64,000 nt of DNA from Celoporthe dispersa (Eukaryota > Ascomycota > Sordariomycetes > Diaporthales > Cryphonectriaceae). Under the pieces are notes generated by a model. The model had not been told where the DNA came from, searched no databases, and worked only from the letters and a program-made list of their open reading frames with translations. Each line of letters starts with the position of its first letter. Position 1 is the first letter of the stretch. Location of the stretch: assembly GCA_016584495.1 (NCBI GenBank), contig WAID01000004.1:1550001-1614000 (forward strand), in the 5' to 3' direction. The position numbers were made by a program, and so were the translations under genes. This document shows, in pieces, positions 32,595 to 45,151 of this stretch.

Positions 32595-35500
32595 TCACGA
32601 CATACCAAGGTCAGAAACAACGGCCTTGGCAGCACCCTTCTCAGCACTCCCCCAGTCAACCCCCTTCAACCTCCCCCCCTGATCCGCCTCCCCGCCAGTC
32701 GACAGCAGACCCCATACCTCGTCGACCACAGAGGTCCTGACGCGCGGCCACGGGTGCACCATCAAGGCACCCAGCCTCTTCTTCGCCTCCGAGATGCCCT
32801 CGCCTCTCTTCTGCTCCAGGACCGCACTCGCCATCGCCGCCAGGCCGGCAGCATTGTTGTTGCCCATAGCCGCCATCCCGCCGTAGACCTTGATGCAGGC
32901 CTCGAGCTTGCGCACGTTGCCGCTCTTGTACCCGGCCTTCTGGGCCTGCAGGCAGAGGCTCTTCATGTCCACCGTCGTGCTCTGCTGAAAGATGCCCACG
33001 GAGAAGAGGAACGCCGTGATCTCGAGCGTGGGCACCGTGACGCGGTCTTGGCCCTGGTGGGACTTTAGGTTCCGGAGGAGAGATGCGCATACGCGGTCGA
33101 GGTTCTCCTGGCTGGCGGCGCAGTATTCGGTGAGTGCGGCGCGGCTGGCGATCACGAGGTCCTCGTTGCCTGTGTCGGCTGATGTGACGTATCCGGCGAG
33201 AAGCTCGTCCATCCAGCCATCTGGGTTGGTTCTGGCTCGGGTGCTGAACGGCGCCTGAAGCCAGTCGCTCTCGAGCAGGTTTAGGAGATACTGGAAGTGG
33301 GCTTTGGACGAGAAGGTGAGCTTGGCGAGCACCAGCGACTGTCTGTAGATAAGTTAGTCCTCCGAAAGGACGGGATAATCATCGGGCGCCGATGTACGTA
33401 CTCTGGCTGTAATGCTACCGCAAGAGCGGCCTGTGCCTCGACTCTCACCCTATCGAGCTTCTCAGCTGCCAGACGCAGGATCGGCAGGAGTAAGCCAGAC
33501 ACTTTTTCGCCTTGGCCCTCTAGCCCTGGCCAGGACTGCTGCATCGATGACCAGAGATGCTGCGTAGCCCTGACGGCCTGGAGACGTACATGGGACCCAA
33601 CATCGCCTCTCGCGTTGGTGGTGTAGTCCTCCAGGCCCGCGGCAACCAGACTGAGGAGCTGGTCCACATTCTGGTTCAGCACCTCGCTCTGAACAAGACT
33701 CTGCAGTATGGCCGTGCGTACCTCAATGTCTTTGTCTTGTGCCCACCGTTCCAGCAGAGGATCACATACAATACCCGGTACCTCCTCAGGCTTCTTGTGC
33801 ATCGCTACGACTGGATATGCTCTCGTCAGGGCGCGGAAATGTCCTGCGCCGGTTCCGGAGCGAGATCGTTTACGGATCGCGTCTGCCCATCCTTGGAGCA
33901 CCTGTTCGCGTTGCTGCGGAGAAGAGAACAGTAAGAGGACGATGGACGCTTCGGAGGCTGCGTCAATGACCTCTCGTTCAGCCCTGGCTAGCCATGTGTT
34001 GATGAGGTCCCAGGAGGTGGAGAGGATCGCTGAGAGGCGGTCTTGGTTGCGGACGTGCGACGGATCGATCCCTGACACGACCATGGTGAAGTCGGCCACG
34101 TTTGATGAAGACACTAGATCCGGTCCGGACATTAACAGCCCCTCGTCAATAGCCTCCAACGACCCGGCGGCGTCGGCTTGCAGGATGGGAAACGCCGAAT
34201 TGAGGAGACGGCATATAGCCTCTGCAATGAGCTCTGGTTTCCGGAATTCCGTAGACGCAACGGACTGGAGCATATCAAGCAGTATATCCAGCCCTTCTTC
34301 GATGACGCTGCCCAGAGCCGTCGGTACCGCCACACCAGCCATACTCTGCCCGGCTACCAGCAGAGGAACCTGGTCCAGGATCGAGGCAAGAGTCACGAGC
34401 AGCCCGTGTCTCTCCTCCGCCTGACGATTCTGCAGCGCCTTGATAGGCCGCAGGACGCGGCTGATGGATGTCAAGACCATGTCAAATCTGCTTGACGGGG
34501 CCTGGCTCGCCATCTCAGCCATGATGGTGCCGTACGCGCGCCCTGCGACCCTGCGAGCAGCAGCATCTGCATCCCCGGCTCCTCTCCATCCCAAGAGCGC
34601 ATCTAGTACGGCCTCGCCGTATTGCACATGGAGCTTTGTGGCACGGGTGGCCACATCGTGGATGGCTCTTGATCTCCGGGCCACTGCGTGGTAGTCCACA
34701 GCCTGCACCAGTGCAATACCATTTTCCACGGTGTCTGGATGCCTCCCGATGAGCTCTTGCAGGGCGGCGGACGACCCACGCCGGATATTTCCTGCGGGAT
34801 CCAATGACGCGGCGACGACCAGGTCCGTAGCGAGGATCTGCAAGACAGACGTCTTGACGCCTCCAGGGAGCCCGGTGCGCACCGTTGCAGAGGGCACCGC
34901 CAGAGGTCCTGGGTCGAGTATCGTCTTGCGAGGGCCCAAATACCAAAACAAGCTGCATCGCGGACGTTGGTACCGATGGAGCCGCCAGAGGACCACGACG
35001 TTCAAACGACAGTCCCAGGAGCAATGCTCGCATGATGTTGCCCAGCTTCTCCGCCGGCGGTGAGCGCCGGTACAAGAGGTGAGACAGAGTCAGCATCAGC
35101 CCGTGCCACTCTAGAGGATCGACCGATGTGAGGTCTCGCTTTGGCGGCAGAGAAGGATCCGCGGCATCACCCACCAGGAGAACATTCCTGTTCAGCGACT
35201 CCAGCACAGTATCCACGACCTCCGAGGCCATGTAGCCAGGCAGATTCAGGGTCACGATGCTCAGGGCTTTGCTCGCTGCGAATCTGACCGGCGTATCGTT
35301 GTCGGCGAGACTCTCCAGAAGGTGCCCGATTGTGGTCTCTACCAGCTCGACCCCAGCGCTGTCTTGCCTGTCCCGCTTCAGCCTCGACACGGCAATCGAG
35401 CGTGTGGCTTTGACGATGGTCTTTTTCGCCAGAGCAGAGGACCTGGTACACCTCGACATCTCATCGTCGTTTGATGAGATGGCGTTCACGGTGTAGAAGA

Positions 35501-36493
35501 TGGTGGACGAGTACTTGTCCATATCCGAGGTCTCCACCGACGATGCCAAGATCCCCGACAGGAAGGAAAGCACTCCGATGTATTTGTATGGAGACTGGGC
35601 TGGCTCATCAGCCCTCGGCCGCAGCCAGAACAGGGCCCACTGGACGAGCGCATGCAGCACGCCGAGCTGCTGCATGTCCCTGCGCATTGCCATCCGCACA
35701 AGCAGGGCCTTTGCCGCCTCCCGCTCCTTTCCAGGGCAGGCCAGGTACTTGACCGCCAGGGGCAAGATCCTGACCGTGATGCCCGGGGTGTTGGAGGGCC
35801 AAAAGAAGCCGGGGATGCCGGCCAGGTCGACATCCTCCATGTAGACGGAGGATATGGTCGACAGGTCGAAAGGCGCAAACATGAGGTGGGAGAGCCAGAG
35901 CAGCACGACATAGCGCTCCTCCCAGGCCCACTGGGGTGATGAGGTGTGGTCACCCGGGCCTTGGGGGTGTCGCTCCGCGTCCTCGAGCGCGGAGAGCAGG
36001 AGCTCGAGATACCTTGTCTCGACGTTCAGGAAGCGCACGATGACCTTTTCGCCGCGGATCTTGCAGAACGTGTAGATCAGCCTGCAGACCGCCGCCGGCA
36101 GGGGCATGAGCAGTGACGACGCAGCAGGGGCCCCTCCGGACCGCCTCCGTCTCGTCTGAAGGTGCTCCAGGAACGCCTCGGCAAGCATGGGCAGCCATCT
36201 TGGCAGGTGGGGGTCGAGGAGCTGCGGTAGCTCCTGGAAGGGGTCGAGCAGCTGGTCACCTCGTCAGCAGGCCCAAGAGAGACGGACAGATGACCTGCCA
36301 TGTGTCACGCAGCTCGCCTCACATGAGATATCAGATAGAATGCCTCCCTCGACCGAACACGCGAGCGGACGTGGGAGCCGCCTGTGCGGTCAGGCTTCCG
36401 CAGAAATGGGCCCAGGCGCTGGTCAAACGCAGTGATCAGCTCGCCAGAGACCCTCTGAAGCTTGATATCCTGGTCTATCTCCGCGGCATCCAT
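32595..36493 (-). CDS. Tubulin-folding cofactor D
   Basis: Cofactor D binds beta-tubulin and, with cofactors C and E, assembles alpha/beta-tubulin heterodimers. Exons 36323-36493, 33402-36251 and 32595-33342 (introns of 71 and 59 nt; GTGAGG and GTACGT donors); about 1256 aa. It is an all-helical HEAT/ARM-type protein. The N terminus (IKLQRVSGELITAFDQRLGP) joins LLDPFQELPQLLDPHLPRW across intron 1. Family blocks include DTPVRFAASKALSIVTLNLP, ATDLVVAASLDPAGNIRRGS and SAALQELIGRHPDTVENGI. Between 34903 and 34994 the conserved reading moves into a third frame (SSGGSIGTNVRDAACFGIWA). Adding one base near 34993-34994 and one near 34903-34906 makes the protein continuous. No intron can explain either shift. 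Confidence 0.93.
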
Positions 36494-37093
36494 CTCTCAG
36501 CCGACCTGGTCTGTCTGCCTGGCGCTGCGGTGGCTGGTCCGGGCGCAGTGAAGCTTTGATGTGAGGAGGTGCACTGGGGTCTGGTCTCTCTGGTCTCTTG
36601 TCGGGAGAATATATCTCTTCAGTCAGATTGTTCCAGCTGGCCTCGGTTTTGACACCGGAGGGCACACGATCTTGGGTGTGGTCGACCCGGTTGAAGATTT
36701 CCACAGCTGTTGTTGATGCCTACAGATGAACAGGGGAGGTCGACAGCTGCGTCAGAACCCTAACCCCACCAACATATAACTAAGATCATCACTGCACGGG
36801 GAGAGGCAAGAAGGGACCCTTTGCACGCGATCTAGGACGAACCACTTTCTAAATTTTTGCCGAGATTCATTACCATGATGGAATCAAAGAGAGAAGAAGA
36901 AGAAGAAAAAGAAGTACTTTTATTGTAGGCCGCCAATCACTTTACGAACCGTTCCAAGACGAACAATTACAGCAGCACGATCGTTTGATATTGTCAATAC
37001 AACGGCACTACATATTTCTTTTTCTTTTACAAATTTAGGAATATAAATTACAGTAGGCTCCCTATCTACTCGCATTATCTTTCTCAAGACCGT
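36494..37093. other. Short intergenic region between two minus-strand genes
   Basis: 600 nt containing the 3' flank of the GH76 gene and the promoter of the cofactor D gene. AT-rich from 36760 to 37080. No gene seen. Confidence 0.5.
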
Positions 37094-38427
37094 TCAGGAG
37101 ACCGCCACGGCAGCAACGAGCGCGTCCAGGGCAGAACTCTGGGTGCTCGCGTTGGGAGAGCCGCCCGCAGACGGAGGCCCCGACCAGTTGAGGCCCAGAT
37201 AGTCTGAGCTGTTCCGATCACTGTCCCAGATCGAGTTGGCATTTTCCAGAATAAAGGTTTGGAACTCGTCCCTGTCTACTTGGGTCTGCAGATACTGCAG
37301 GTTGCGCATGAAGACGCCTGCTCGTGAGATTTCATTAGCCAATCTGAGAATAACCAGCAGGAGGGCAAGGGCGGGTGAGACATACCTTTAAACTGAGAAC
37401 CATCACCTCCGCAGTCGTCTTCACAGCTCTCGTGCAGTATACCATCCACAGACAAGGCATGGATGGCGGCACCCGCAATGGTGACCGCCGTGGTGAGCAG
37501 TGTTGCGTTGCCGTTTGCCCTGTACAGCTCCAGCAGGCCGCCGAGTATAACGCCCTGGTTGTAGCTCCAGACAGTCTCCCCGTTGTTGACACACGTGCCA
37601 TCCGGCTCGATGGTGAGGCCGTCGTTGATGAGATTGTCGCTGTTGATCATGCCGCTGCTCTGGAACCACGCCCACTGCTCCTCGGCAATGGCGAGATATC
37701 TGCTGCCCCGGTCGGACGCGCGGTTGGCAAGAGAGGCTGCCACGGCGAGGTAGAGCTCGTTTGCGATGGCGTTCTTGTACGTCCTGTCTTTGCTCCACCA
37801 GATGCCACCTCCGCATGTGGCGTTGACGCCGCCCTCCATGTCGGCGAATATGCTCTCCGCCATGGACAGGTATTCCGCCGTGCTGGTGGTGTCGTAGGCC
37901 TTGATCCAGGCCAGAGCCCACCAGCCCTCGTCATCATAATAGTCGTCGAGAAAACCACTGTATCCACGGTCCGCGATGGTCCGTTGCGCCTCGGGATGGG
38001 ACTCGACGACGCGCAGACCATGGCCTCTGGCCCTGACCGTCTTGCGCACCCTGGAGGATGTGCTGAGCTGGGCTTGAGAGAAGGTGTTGGAGAAGATACT
38101 GCCGAGCCCGAGCCCTTCTGCCTCGTCGGATCTCAGAGCATAAAAGTCGCCCAGAACAGTCAAGCAGTTGGCCGAGTTCCACCAGCCCGTGGAGAGCCAT
38201 AATCCTTCTGCATCGTCATACCAGGTCTGCAGAGCCTTGATAGCGGCGACCGTCCACTCGGTGTAAGATGCGCCGGCAGTGGATGATGAGCTTGCCACGG
38301 TGCTCACAGTCTCTGTGGGTTGGGCCGGGAGCGACGACGAGCCCTCTGGTGCGCCTACAGCCACTGAGCTGAGAAGGGAAGGGGCCAGAAATACCCATGA
38401 CCTCCTGGGATCTAAAGAGCTCAACAT
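37094..38427 (-). CDS. Secreted glycoside hydrolase family 76 (alpha-1,6-mannanase-like)
   Basis: Exons 37386-38427 and 37094-37317 (68-nt intron, GTATGT donor), 421 aa. GH76 enzymes cleave alpha-1,6-mannan, and fungal Dfg5/Dcw1 members cross-link GPI proteins to the wall. A signal peptide is likely at 1-24 (WVFLAPSLLSSVAVGAP). A Ser/Thr-rich linker precedes the (alpha/alpha)6 barrel: TGWWNSANCLTVLGDF, the catalytic Asp pair in FLDDYYDDEGWWALAWIKAY, GGGIWWSKDRTYKNAIANEL, SGMINSDNLINDGL, GETVWSYNQGVILGGLLEL and DGSQFKGVFMRNL. The start is the ATG at 38427; the frame runs upstream only from a TTG. The end (ALDALVAAVAVS) lacks a GPI-type hydrophobic tail, so a secreted catabolic or wall-modifying enzyme is likelier than a Dfg5-type anchored one. 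Confidence 0.9.
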
Positions 38428-40019
38428 TTCGAAAAAAAGAAAAGACAAAAACACGCTGTCCCAGGTGCAATACGGATTAGTGAGGCAATCACTGCCGGTT
38501 TGATCGTGTCCTGGAGAGATTCCGACCGGGAGAAGAAAAAGAAGAAGAAAAAAATGCACAGGAGATGCCAAAATAAATAAATAAATAATCTACAAGTGAA
38601 GCAACACCGCGGAAGCCTGCAGTATTGTAGATGACCATCCTGGGCGAAGGCGATGATTAGGCTGCTGCCTATTGCCCGGGTAGGGGGCTGACGGGTGGAA
38701 GCCAATCCTGTTTGAAATGAAGACAGAATCTATTTCCAGATCATCGGTTGTACCAATCTTTGGATCTAATCCCCTAGATGTATTCATTGTCGAATGATAC
38801 GCACAAGAGCGCATGTGTGGTCCATTCATTTCCACGTGTCCGAGTGCATAGCCCGTATGCCATCTGCGAGTATGATGAGGCGAAGCAAAAAAAAAGCCCT
38901 GCAGGATAACACATTTTTTCCGAATGGAGGGTTCATCGAGGTGTCAGCCTGCATTCCCAGAGGGTCGTAATATGTACAGTAGTCGCCCAGAGTGGGCATG
39001 CGGAGAGCCACCTCTCTCCACCAAGGACACTCTCAGCTGTGCAGATCTCTCCCAATAGTCCACAAGACAACCACCACAATTCTGGAGGTTCGCCACGCTG
39101 GTTTGTGGCCTGCCCCACTGCATTCAGGACAAAAGTGTGGTAGGCTAAGAGAGAAAAAAGAAAAAAAAAAAAAAAAGGAAAGGAAGGAAGAGCAAAAAAA
39201 AGTGCCGGTCAATCCGGGGGAGGGGGGTCATAAGATCGGACATATTGCATGAGAAGATGGGCCGTTCAGTCAAGATCCGGACAGTCGTGACGACGAGTTG
39301 GCAGCTGCCGCTCCCCGGTCCTTGTTGTGGAGATTTTGTTCGGATATCCCCAGGCCCTGTGGTCGGGTCTGGTGCGGTGGCTGAGCATTTTGTATGACAT
39401 ATAAATCCTTCAGGCTCCAGGCTGCCAAGCCAGTGATAGCAAATGCCCTCGGTGATGCCTCTGACATCGACAGGTGTCCGTCCGAGCTTGCGCCCCCCCT
39501 CTCCAGGTGGAAACTTGGCCCGTTGTTATGTAGAACACAGAGGCATACATAGTCCCAAAGGGGAGTCAGGACCAGCATCCGATCTAGATCTCTCTGTAAA
39601 GAAAAAAAACCAAAAAAAAACTCAATGGGCTTTGAAAGTGCGGAAGTTTAAAAAGCGGAAACTGTCCTTAAGGTACGGGCCGCGGGTTTCGTCTTGTCCA
39701 AGACCCACTCGCGTGTTCATCATTCGAGGTCCCACCCGGGCTTGTTCAGATCAACACAACCGACTTCATGTGCTGTGACACTGGCTGCAGACTTGTCTCT
39801 GAGGCCTCGGTTAAGAACTCACTACAGGTTGTCACTTGGAGTCTTGAGACATGGGCGCATCTCCAATCCTGAGAGCTCAACCTACCGAACTGCAGGAGGA
39901 GCACGGAGCGTGGGATGACAGGACCAGCGGGCATTGACCTGTCCCATCTGGTCAAACCCGTCATTCCAACAGGAAGCTTAGTATGCGATGAGCAGTCCTT
40001 CCTTCAACCTTTATCCTAG

Positions 40020-40870
40020 GTCGGTGTAACGAAACGAGAGAAGTTGGGGGTGAAAGAAGAGGGCTGGGGCTAGTCAAGAGTATGGACTCAACTAGTAAAA
40101 TACTTGCCAGGCTTTACAAAGAATACTACCAGTACCTACGTAATGATTAGCAATACTTACTGAAATGTTCAGAACTGGCCCGCCACCTTTATTACTCTAC
40201 AGCTAAGTAGTCATCTTGCAAGCATGAGATTCTGCTCAAATTATTTCCAGTGTATCAAGATGGGTAAAGGGCGAGTGAATATCATAGACAGAACGAAGAA
40301 AAAGATGTGAGTAGTTGTAATTAAGTATAGTAGCAATACTTGACCTGAAAGATAGCAAAGTTGTGCATCGATATCTGCTAAATATCCAAAGGTTCCTGCG
40401 AGCCTCGATTTGGAAATTGTACTCTTAGTAAATACCCAAGAAATCCTTGGTAGTGAGTTGAATGATTTGAAATCAAATGTATATCCGATAAGTACCTCAA
40501 CAGCTAAAATATATTACCGTGTACAGTATTGTCGAATTGCATAGGCACATACGAGCAGTCGTGGAGGGGTTGCAGTTCTGTAGGTTAATATTAAAATCCT
40601 TGAACCATCTATATATAACCTTATGGATAATCACTCAGGCTGTCTTGCACTCTGTCCTCTAAGCGAGTCCGTCTCCGTCCAACGCATAAAAATAATTATG
40701 CTATCCTTTTACGCTACAAGTACCAGTAGTCTGTCTAACACTCTTCACCGTACAGCAAATAACCCAATTTCGTATGATACAAGCAAAGTAGTCTCATCAT
40801 CCTGTTATATGTTGCTGAACCGCTTAATTTTTGAATATTCACACCGATACTTGAAGAGGCGGGAAGATGT
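40020..40870. other. AT-rich, TpA-rich island
   Basis: Composition drops visibly below the flanks and TA steps are frequent. A word of the form AGCAATACTT recurs (about 40150 and 40331). No open frame with features was found. It looks like decayed, possibly RIP-altered, repeat DNA, but no element termini are recognisable. Confidence 0.45.
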
Positions 40871-43800
40871 CGTCCGGGCTACATCTGAATTATGAACTTC
40901 GCCGGGGAGGAGCCCCAAATGTGGCCCTCAGCGTCCTGCCCATCGAGGCGCGGACGGTATCCCTGCCCTTCATGCGTCCGAGAGACCACATGGCCAATGT
41001 AAGTGCAGCAAAACCGCCCGCCCGGATTGCTTGGCCCTATCGGCGTGGGAGAACCAGCTCTGATTTCCCATGCTTGTCCAGAGAACCAAAACCAGTGTGG
41101 TCAGGGCTTCAAGCCTCGTTCAGACAAACGCCTGCCGCCTGCCGCCGTGCCCCCCACCTCTCCCCAAGCCCAACATAAACAACCCGGGCTTCACCACCAG
41201 CACTACCACGGTACTGACTTGCTATATAAGACACATGGGGTCTCCTTTAGGCCTAGCCCGACAAGGTCAATCGATTCTCTACACGTTACATACCCACCCC
41301 CTCCGTCCCCCCCAAGAAAAATAAATCCAATCCACCATGTTGTGCTGCCCTGGTAACGGCAAAACTCTCCCGGTGGCGCTGGGTCCAGACCAGCGTGGGG
41401 GTGGAGCTCCTCCTGCGGAAGCCTACGTAAGTAGCACAGCACGACTTTTGTTTTCTTCTTTTCTTCTTTTCTTCCTTTCTTGTTCCCCGGCAGCATATAT
41501 GCTCTAGAGGTGGGAAGGACCCCTCACCGACGGGCCCTCTAGGGCTTGGGATTTGCTGGAGGGACGCCTATCCTGCTGCCTATAACGACGGCGGTCTCGC
41601 AGATATGACGCCTCGTTACTTTTGTTCTTGTCTTGGGGGGAGGGGGAGGGGAGAGAAAAAAAGAAAAAGAAAAACAAGGCGCAGGGATTTGCAATTACCT
41701 GAGAAGCTAATCTCGACCTGGGAGGACGAGAAGGAAGGTGGTCCGGCTCTTCCCCGGCAACCCAGGCCAGGGCTATTCCTCCTTTTCTCCTAACATACCA
41801 AGACCAGTGATTGAATCAACCCAAGACGTCACCGTCCCTGCCAACCTGGCGGCCACTGCGGCAGCCCTCCCCTTGGCCAGACCCAAAGGACGGAAAGCCC
41901 AGTTTACGCGACGCTGTCTGGCTTGTCCCGGGCGTGTGTCGTGGGGGATTACTGGCAGTCGGGTGGTGCCTGGGGAGCTGTCAGCTGCAGATGAACATCG
42001 TTCGCGTTCAAACCCGCTCGGCGCCGTGGCACCTCGGATCGTGGGTTCCTGCAGCCGTACCAGGTCACGAGACAAAGACTGTTTGGCCTCGATTCAACTG
42101 AATGCACTACCTCAAAGGGGGGAGGGCTAGGACTGCTATTCAGCACTGCAGAACGTTTGTATATAATCCGATGGCTTAAGGACGACTCACGTACAGGAAG
42201 AAGAGCTTTGTGTGTTTCCGCTTGGCTGCCTCATGAGCCCTGGTGTCTGAGATGATGCCCAACTGTTGTGTGAGCCCAAGCCCCTCGACAACCCACGGGA
42301 GTGATGCGGTGAGCAAGTGCTGGTACGGTGAATGCACAGTGTGTCGTTGGGTTTCTCTTGTTCTGAGACTGACGCGTGCCTGTTTGGGGGGGTGGGGGTG
42401 GGGGCAATCCGTTGCAGGTTGCTTTTGCGACCAGCCCTCCTGTCCATAATTAATACCAATCTCGCCTCGGAAGGCCGCCAGTAAAGGAGCTCTAGATCCG
42501 AAAGCTCAGATGATTGGCTGACAACCAGGGCGAACCAGACACCTTGAAAATGGTTGGGGTGGACGTACTCCCTCGTTCTTGAGAATTTTCCGGCGGTGAG
42601 GCTCGGGTTGTAAAGTTGAGACATTGCGAGAAGGGTTAATTAGCGACTGAGAGATGTCGCAGATACATGTTCTTTTGGGAAACGCTGGACAGGGAGCCAG
42701 CAGATGCGAGCCTGCAGGCAGTCCGTCTCGTCGGGGAAAGCAAGGGGGAGCGTTTGATAATTATTAAGGCGCCTAAAGGGGTTCGGCCAAATAGCCAGTG
42801 ACTTGGGACACCCAAGAGAAGGGTGACGTCCGGCAGGATGACATATCTTCGAAACGAGGTTTGCTAGATATGGCTGCCCCTCGCCTGGACAGTGTTTCCA
42901 CCTTTTTTTTTTCCCCCTCCCGCTCCCCTTCCCCGAGATAAATGTGGGCAGTAAGAAATCCTAAGCAGAGGAACATACATATGACCAGTCGTGTTGATGA
43001 TAGATTAGCGATCCTGTCAAAATAAGAGACGCCACGTAACACCGCATAAGGACACTCGCTTATTCCCAGCAATTTGGATGTAGCGATACGAGAAGATCAA
43101 GTCCACTGTACCTTCAGATAAGGAGGGTTCGCTCCCGAGAAGTGGGATGCCAATGTCGTGCAACAGAGGAGAGAAGAACCTAGGGGCTTCGCGGGACGAC
43201 CAGGCGGGCAGTTTTCTAGAGTCTCAATGTCTACCTCGGGCGGCCGCATAGATTGCCTTGAGGGCCATGCCACAGGCGACCTCGGGAATGCTTGCCAGGA
43301 TGTGAGGCTCAATCACATCTACAAAAGTCGCCAGTCGAGGTCATCATGTTCTAGTAACGGACTCTGCCGTTCCGTCTCGTGAGAGGTGTCACATACTAGG
43401 GAACCGACTCGATCCGGAATGTGACCCGTCACCTCTTCTGGATCGGATCATGACGGCATTGGGCAGCTGAGCCACTCCTCGCTTGTGTGCAGAGACGCGC
43501 ACATGGGGGGAGACAAAGAAGAAGACTCCGCCCAGGCAGATGGATAAATACGCGGTGAGATTGTGGAAAGAAAGCTATGTCTCATCACCAATGTTGGTTC
43601 TCCCAGCTACGAGATAAAAGAATGGAAGTGTAAGAAGAGAGGTGGGTAAACAAAGAAATAGGAGATAAGGGAAAAGAAGGGGGGAAAAAAGAAAGAAAAA
43701 GAAACCTAATACTGCCTCTTCACCACGAAGCCAGGTGTGAAAATGAAAAAAAAACCCCCCCAAAACCCAATTCGCCCCTCCTGGTCGGTCTGAACTGAAG

Positions 43801-44620
43801 TCCGTAGGACGACATCGTGTCGCCAATCTCTCTACCCCGATCTCGCCCAGCGGCTAGAGTCCTGACTAAAGGGATGGCGGAATCTCAATGACCGAGACTT
43901 GTTGTGAGAGAGGAATCCAAAGGCTTGCCTCTGCCGCATTGTGTCAGTGACGCGCCTGTTTGGAATCCGCTGGTGCTGTTGAGAAACGTGTGCCGTGGAC
44001 TTGTTTTGCCGTCGCGACCGAAGAGCTGGTGCACCACAGGATGCGTTTGTAACTGCTGGGTTCAGACAAGCGCGAAATCCTCCCGCTGGGTAGCCTATGG
44101 CAGGCAGAGGAGGAAGAGAAGGATGGTGTGCACCCCGTGCAGGCCCGCTAATGCACCTTGGAGGGTGACAAATGGTCCTGCTGTGGTTGGAAATTGAGAC
44201 TAGTCGATGGTTCCCATGGATGGTGCCGAAGGAGGGGGATCAAGAAAAAACGTCGCAACAACCGCATGTTGAAAGAAAGGCCAGATTAGCACCGCAAGGG
44301 GCTCGATCCTCCCACATCCAGCGCAGTGTGGTTCACCAGGGGAGGCGGAGTAGACGTTGTCGTCATTCGCTCGCCATTCACCGCGCCAACTTGGGCCCTT
44401 TGGAATCCTGCCGTTGCTCCCGCAGCCCAGTAGAAAGAAGTGGTACCTGACCTACTCCTGTCAACCCCGCCGTGATCGTCCTCCTAATCCCAAAAAGAAA
44501 AGAAAAAAAGAAAATTTTGTTGATCTGAAGATAATCATGTCAGCCACTTCACCGCATACTACTAATGAGGACCGAGTTATTGCGTGATTCAGGATGACCG
44601 AGACGAACACAGGTGGATTT

Positions 44621-44644
44621 CTTCTCTCTCTCTCTCTCTCTCTC
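44621..44644. repeat. (CT)n microsatellite
   Basis: About 12 CT units in non-coding DNA. Confidence 0.8.
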
Positions 44645-44986
44645 TTCTTTTTCTTTTTTTCTTTGCCAGGACCGAGTCACAAGCTGAGGGTGGGAGGATG
44701 GCGGCTCTATGCCTCAGAGGCGCGCTCCGGAACGGCTGGAAATAGTTTCTAGCCTTCTCAGAGAGAACTAAAACAAAAGAGAATACTTACAAGAGCCGGA
44801 CAGCCGGACATATCGTCCTGAGGAGATTTCCTCGCAAAGGGAAGCTCTGAGGATCCCGCCCAAGAAGATGACCCCCACGCCGACCAAAGGAGCAGCTGCG
44901 GGAGGGCCTTGCAGACCACACAGCACGGGTAGGAGGTCCGATGCAGCAGCGGCCGATCCAGTCGACAGGAAGAGAGCCATTGTCCC

Positions 44987-45151
44987 TTACGAGGTCAGCG
45001 TGCAGGCACGGCAGGTGTGCAGCTTGCAGTATCGACACTCGAAGATCATGTACAGCGGGCCGGTGTGGCAGAGGTTGCAGTGCCACACGACCAAGGTGTT
45101 GTCCGACTTGAGGACCTGGAATGCGTGGGCACAGATGGTCTGGACAGCCAT
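44987..45151 (-). CDS. Small Cys-rich (zinc-ribbon-like) ORF, 54 codons
   Basis: From ATG 45151 the frame reads MAVQTICAHAFQVLKSDNTL, then VVWHCNLCHTGPLYMIFE, then CRYCKLHTCRACTLTS and TAA. Three CXXC knuckles (CNLC, CRYC, CRAC) spaced 10 and 4 residues apart suggest one or two Zn ions. I do not recognise the family. The stop codon overlaps a donor-like sequence (TCGTAAGG), and the same frame stays open for 68 codons after the stop, including a hydrophobic AAPLVGVGVIFLGGIL. The ORF might therefore be the visible exon of a larger gene (44768-45151). The upstream flank is poly-C/poly-A, which would hide a 5' exon. Confidence 0.45.
   Translation of the reverse strand: MAVQTICAHAFQVLKSDNTLVVWHCNLCHTGPLYMIFECRYCKLHTCRACTLTS

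Larger units (their letters stand above)
38428..44986. other. Gene-poor tract, part 1
   Basis: About 6.6 kb with no confident gene. It includes an AT-rich island (about 40020-40870) and a coding-like patch on the minus strand (43235-43500), treated in the findings. (CT)n at 44621-44644. Other open frames are short and without motifs. Confidence 0.45.

Noticed and set aside
34903..34994. Possible intron explaining the frame changes in the cofactor D gene
   Set aside because: The 90-nt interval itself encodes conserved family sequence (GTNVRDAACFGIWA) in the third frame, so splicing it out would delete a conserved block.
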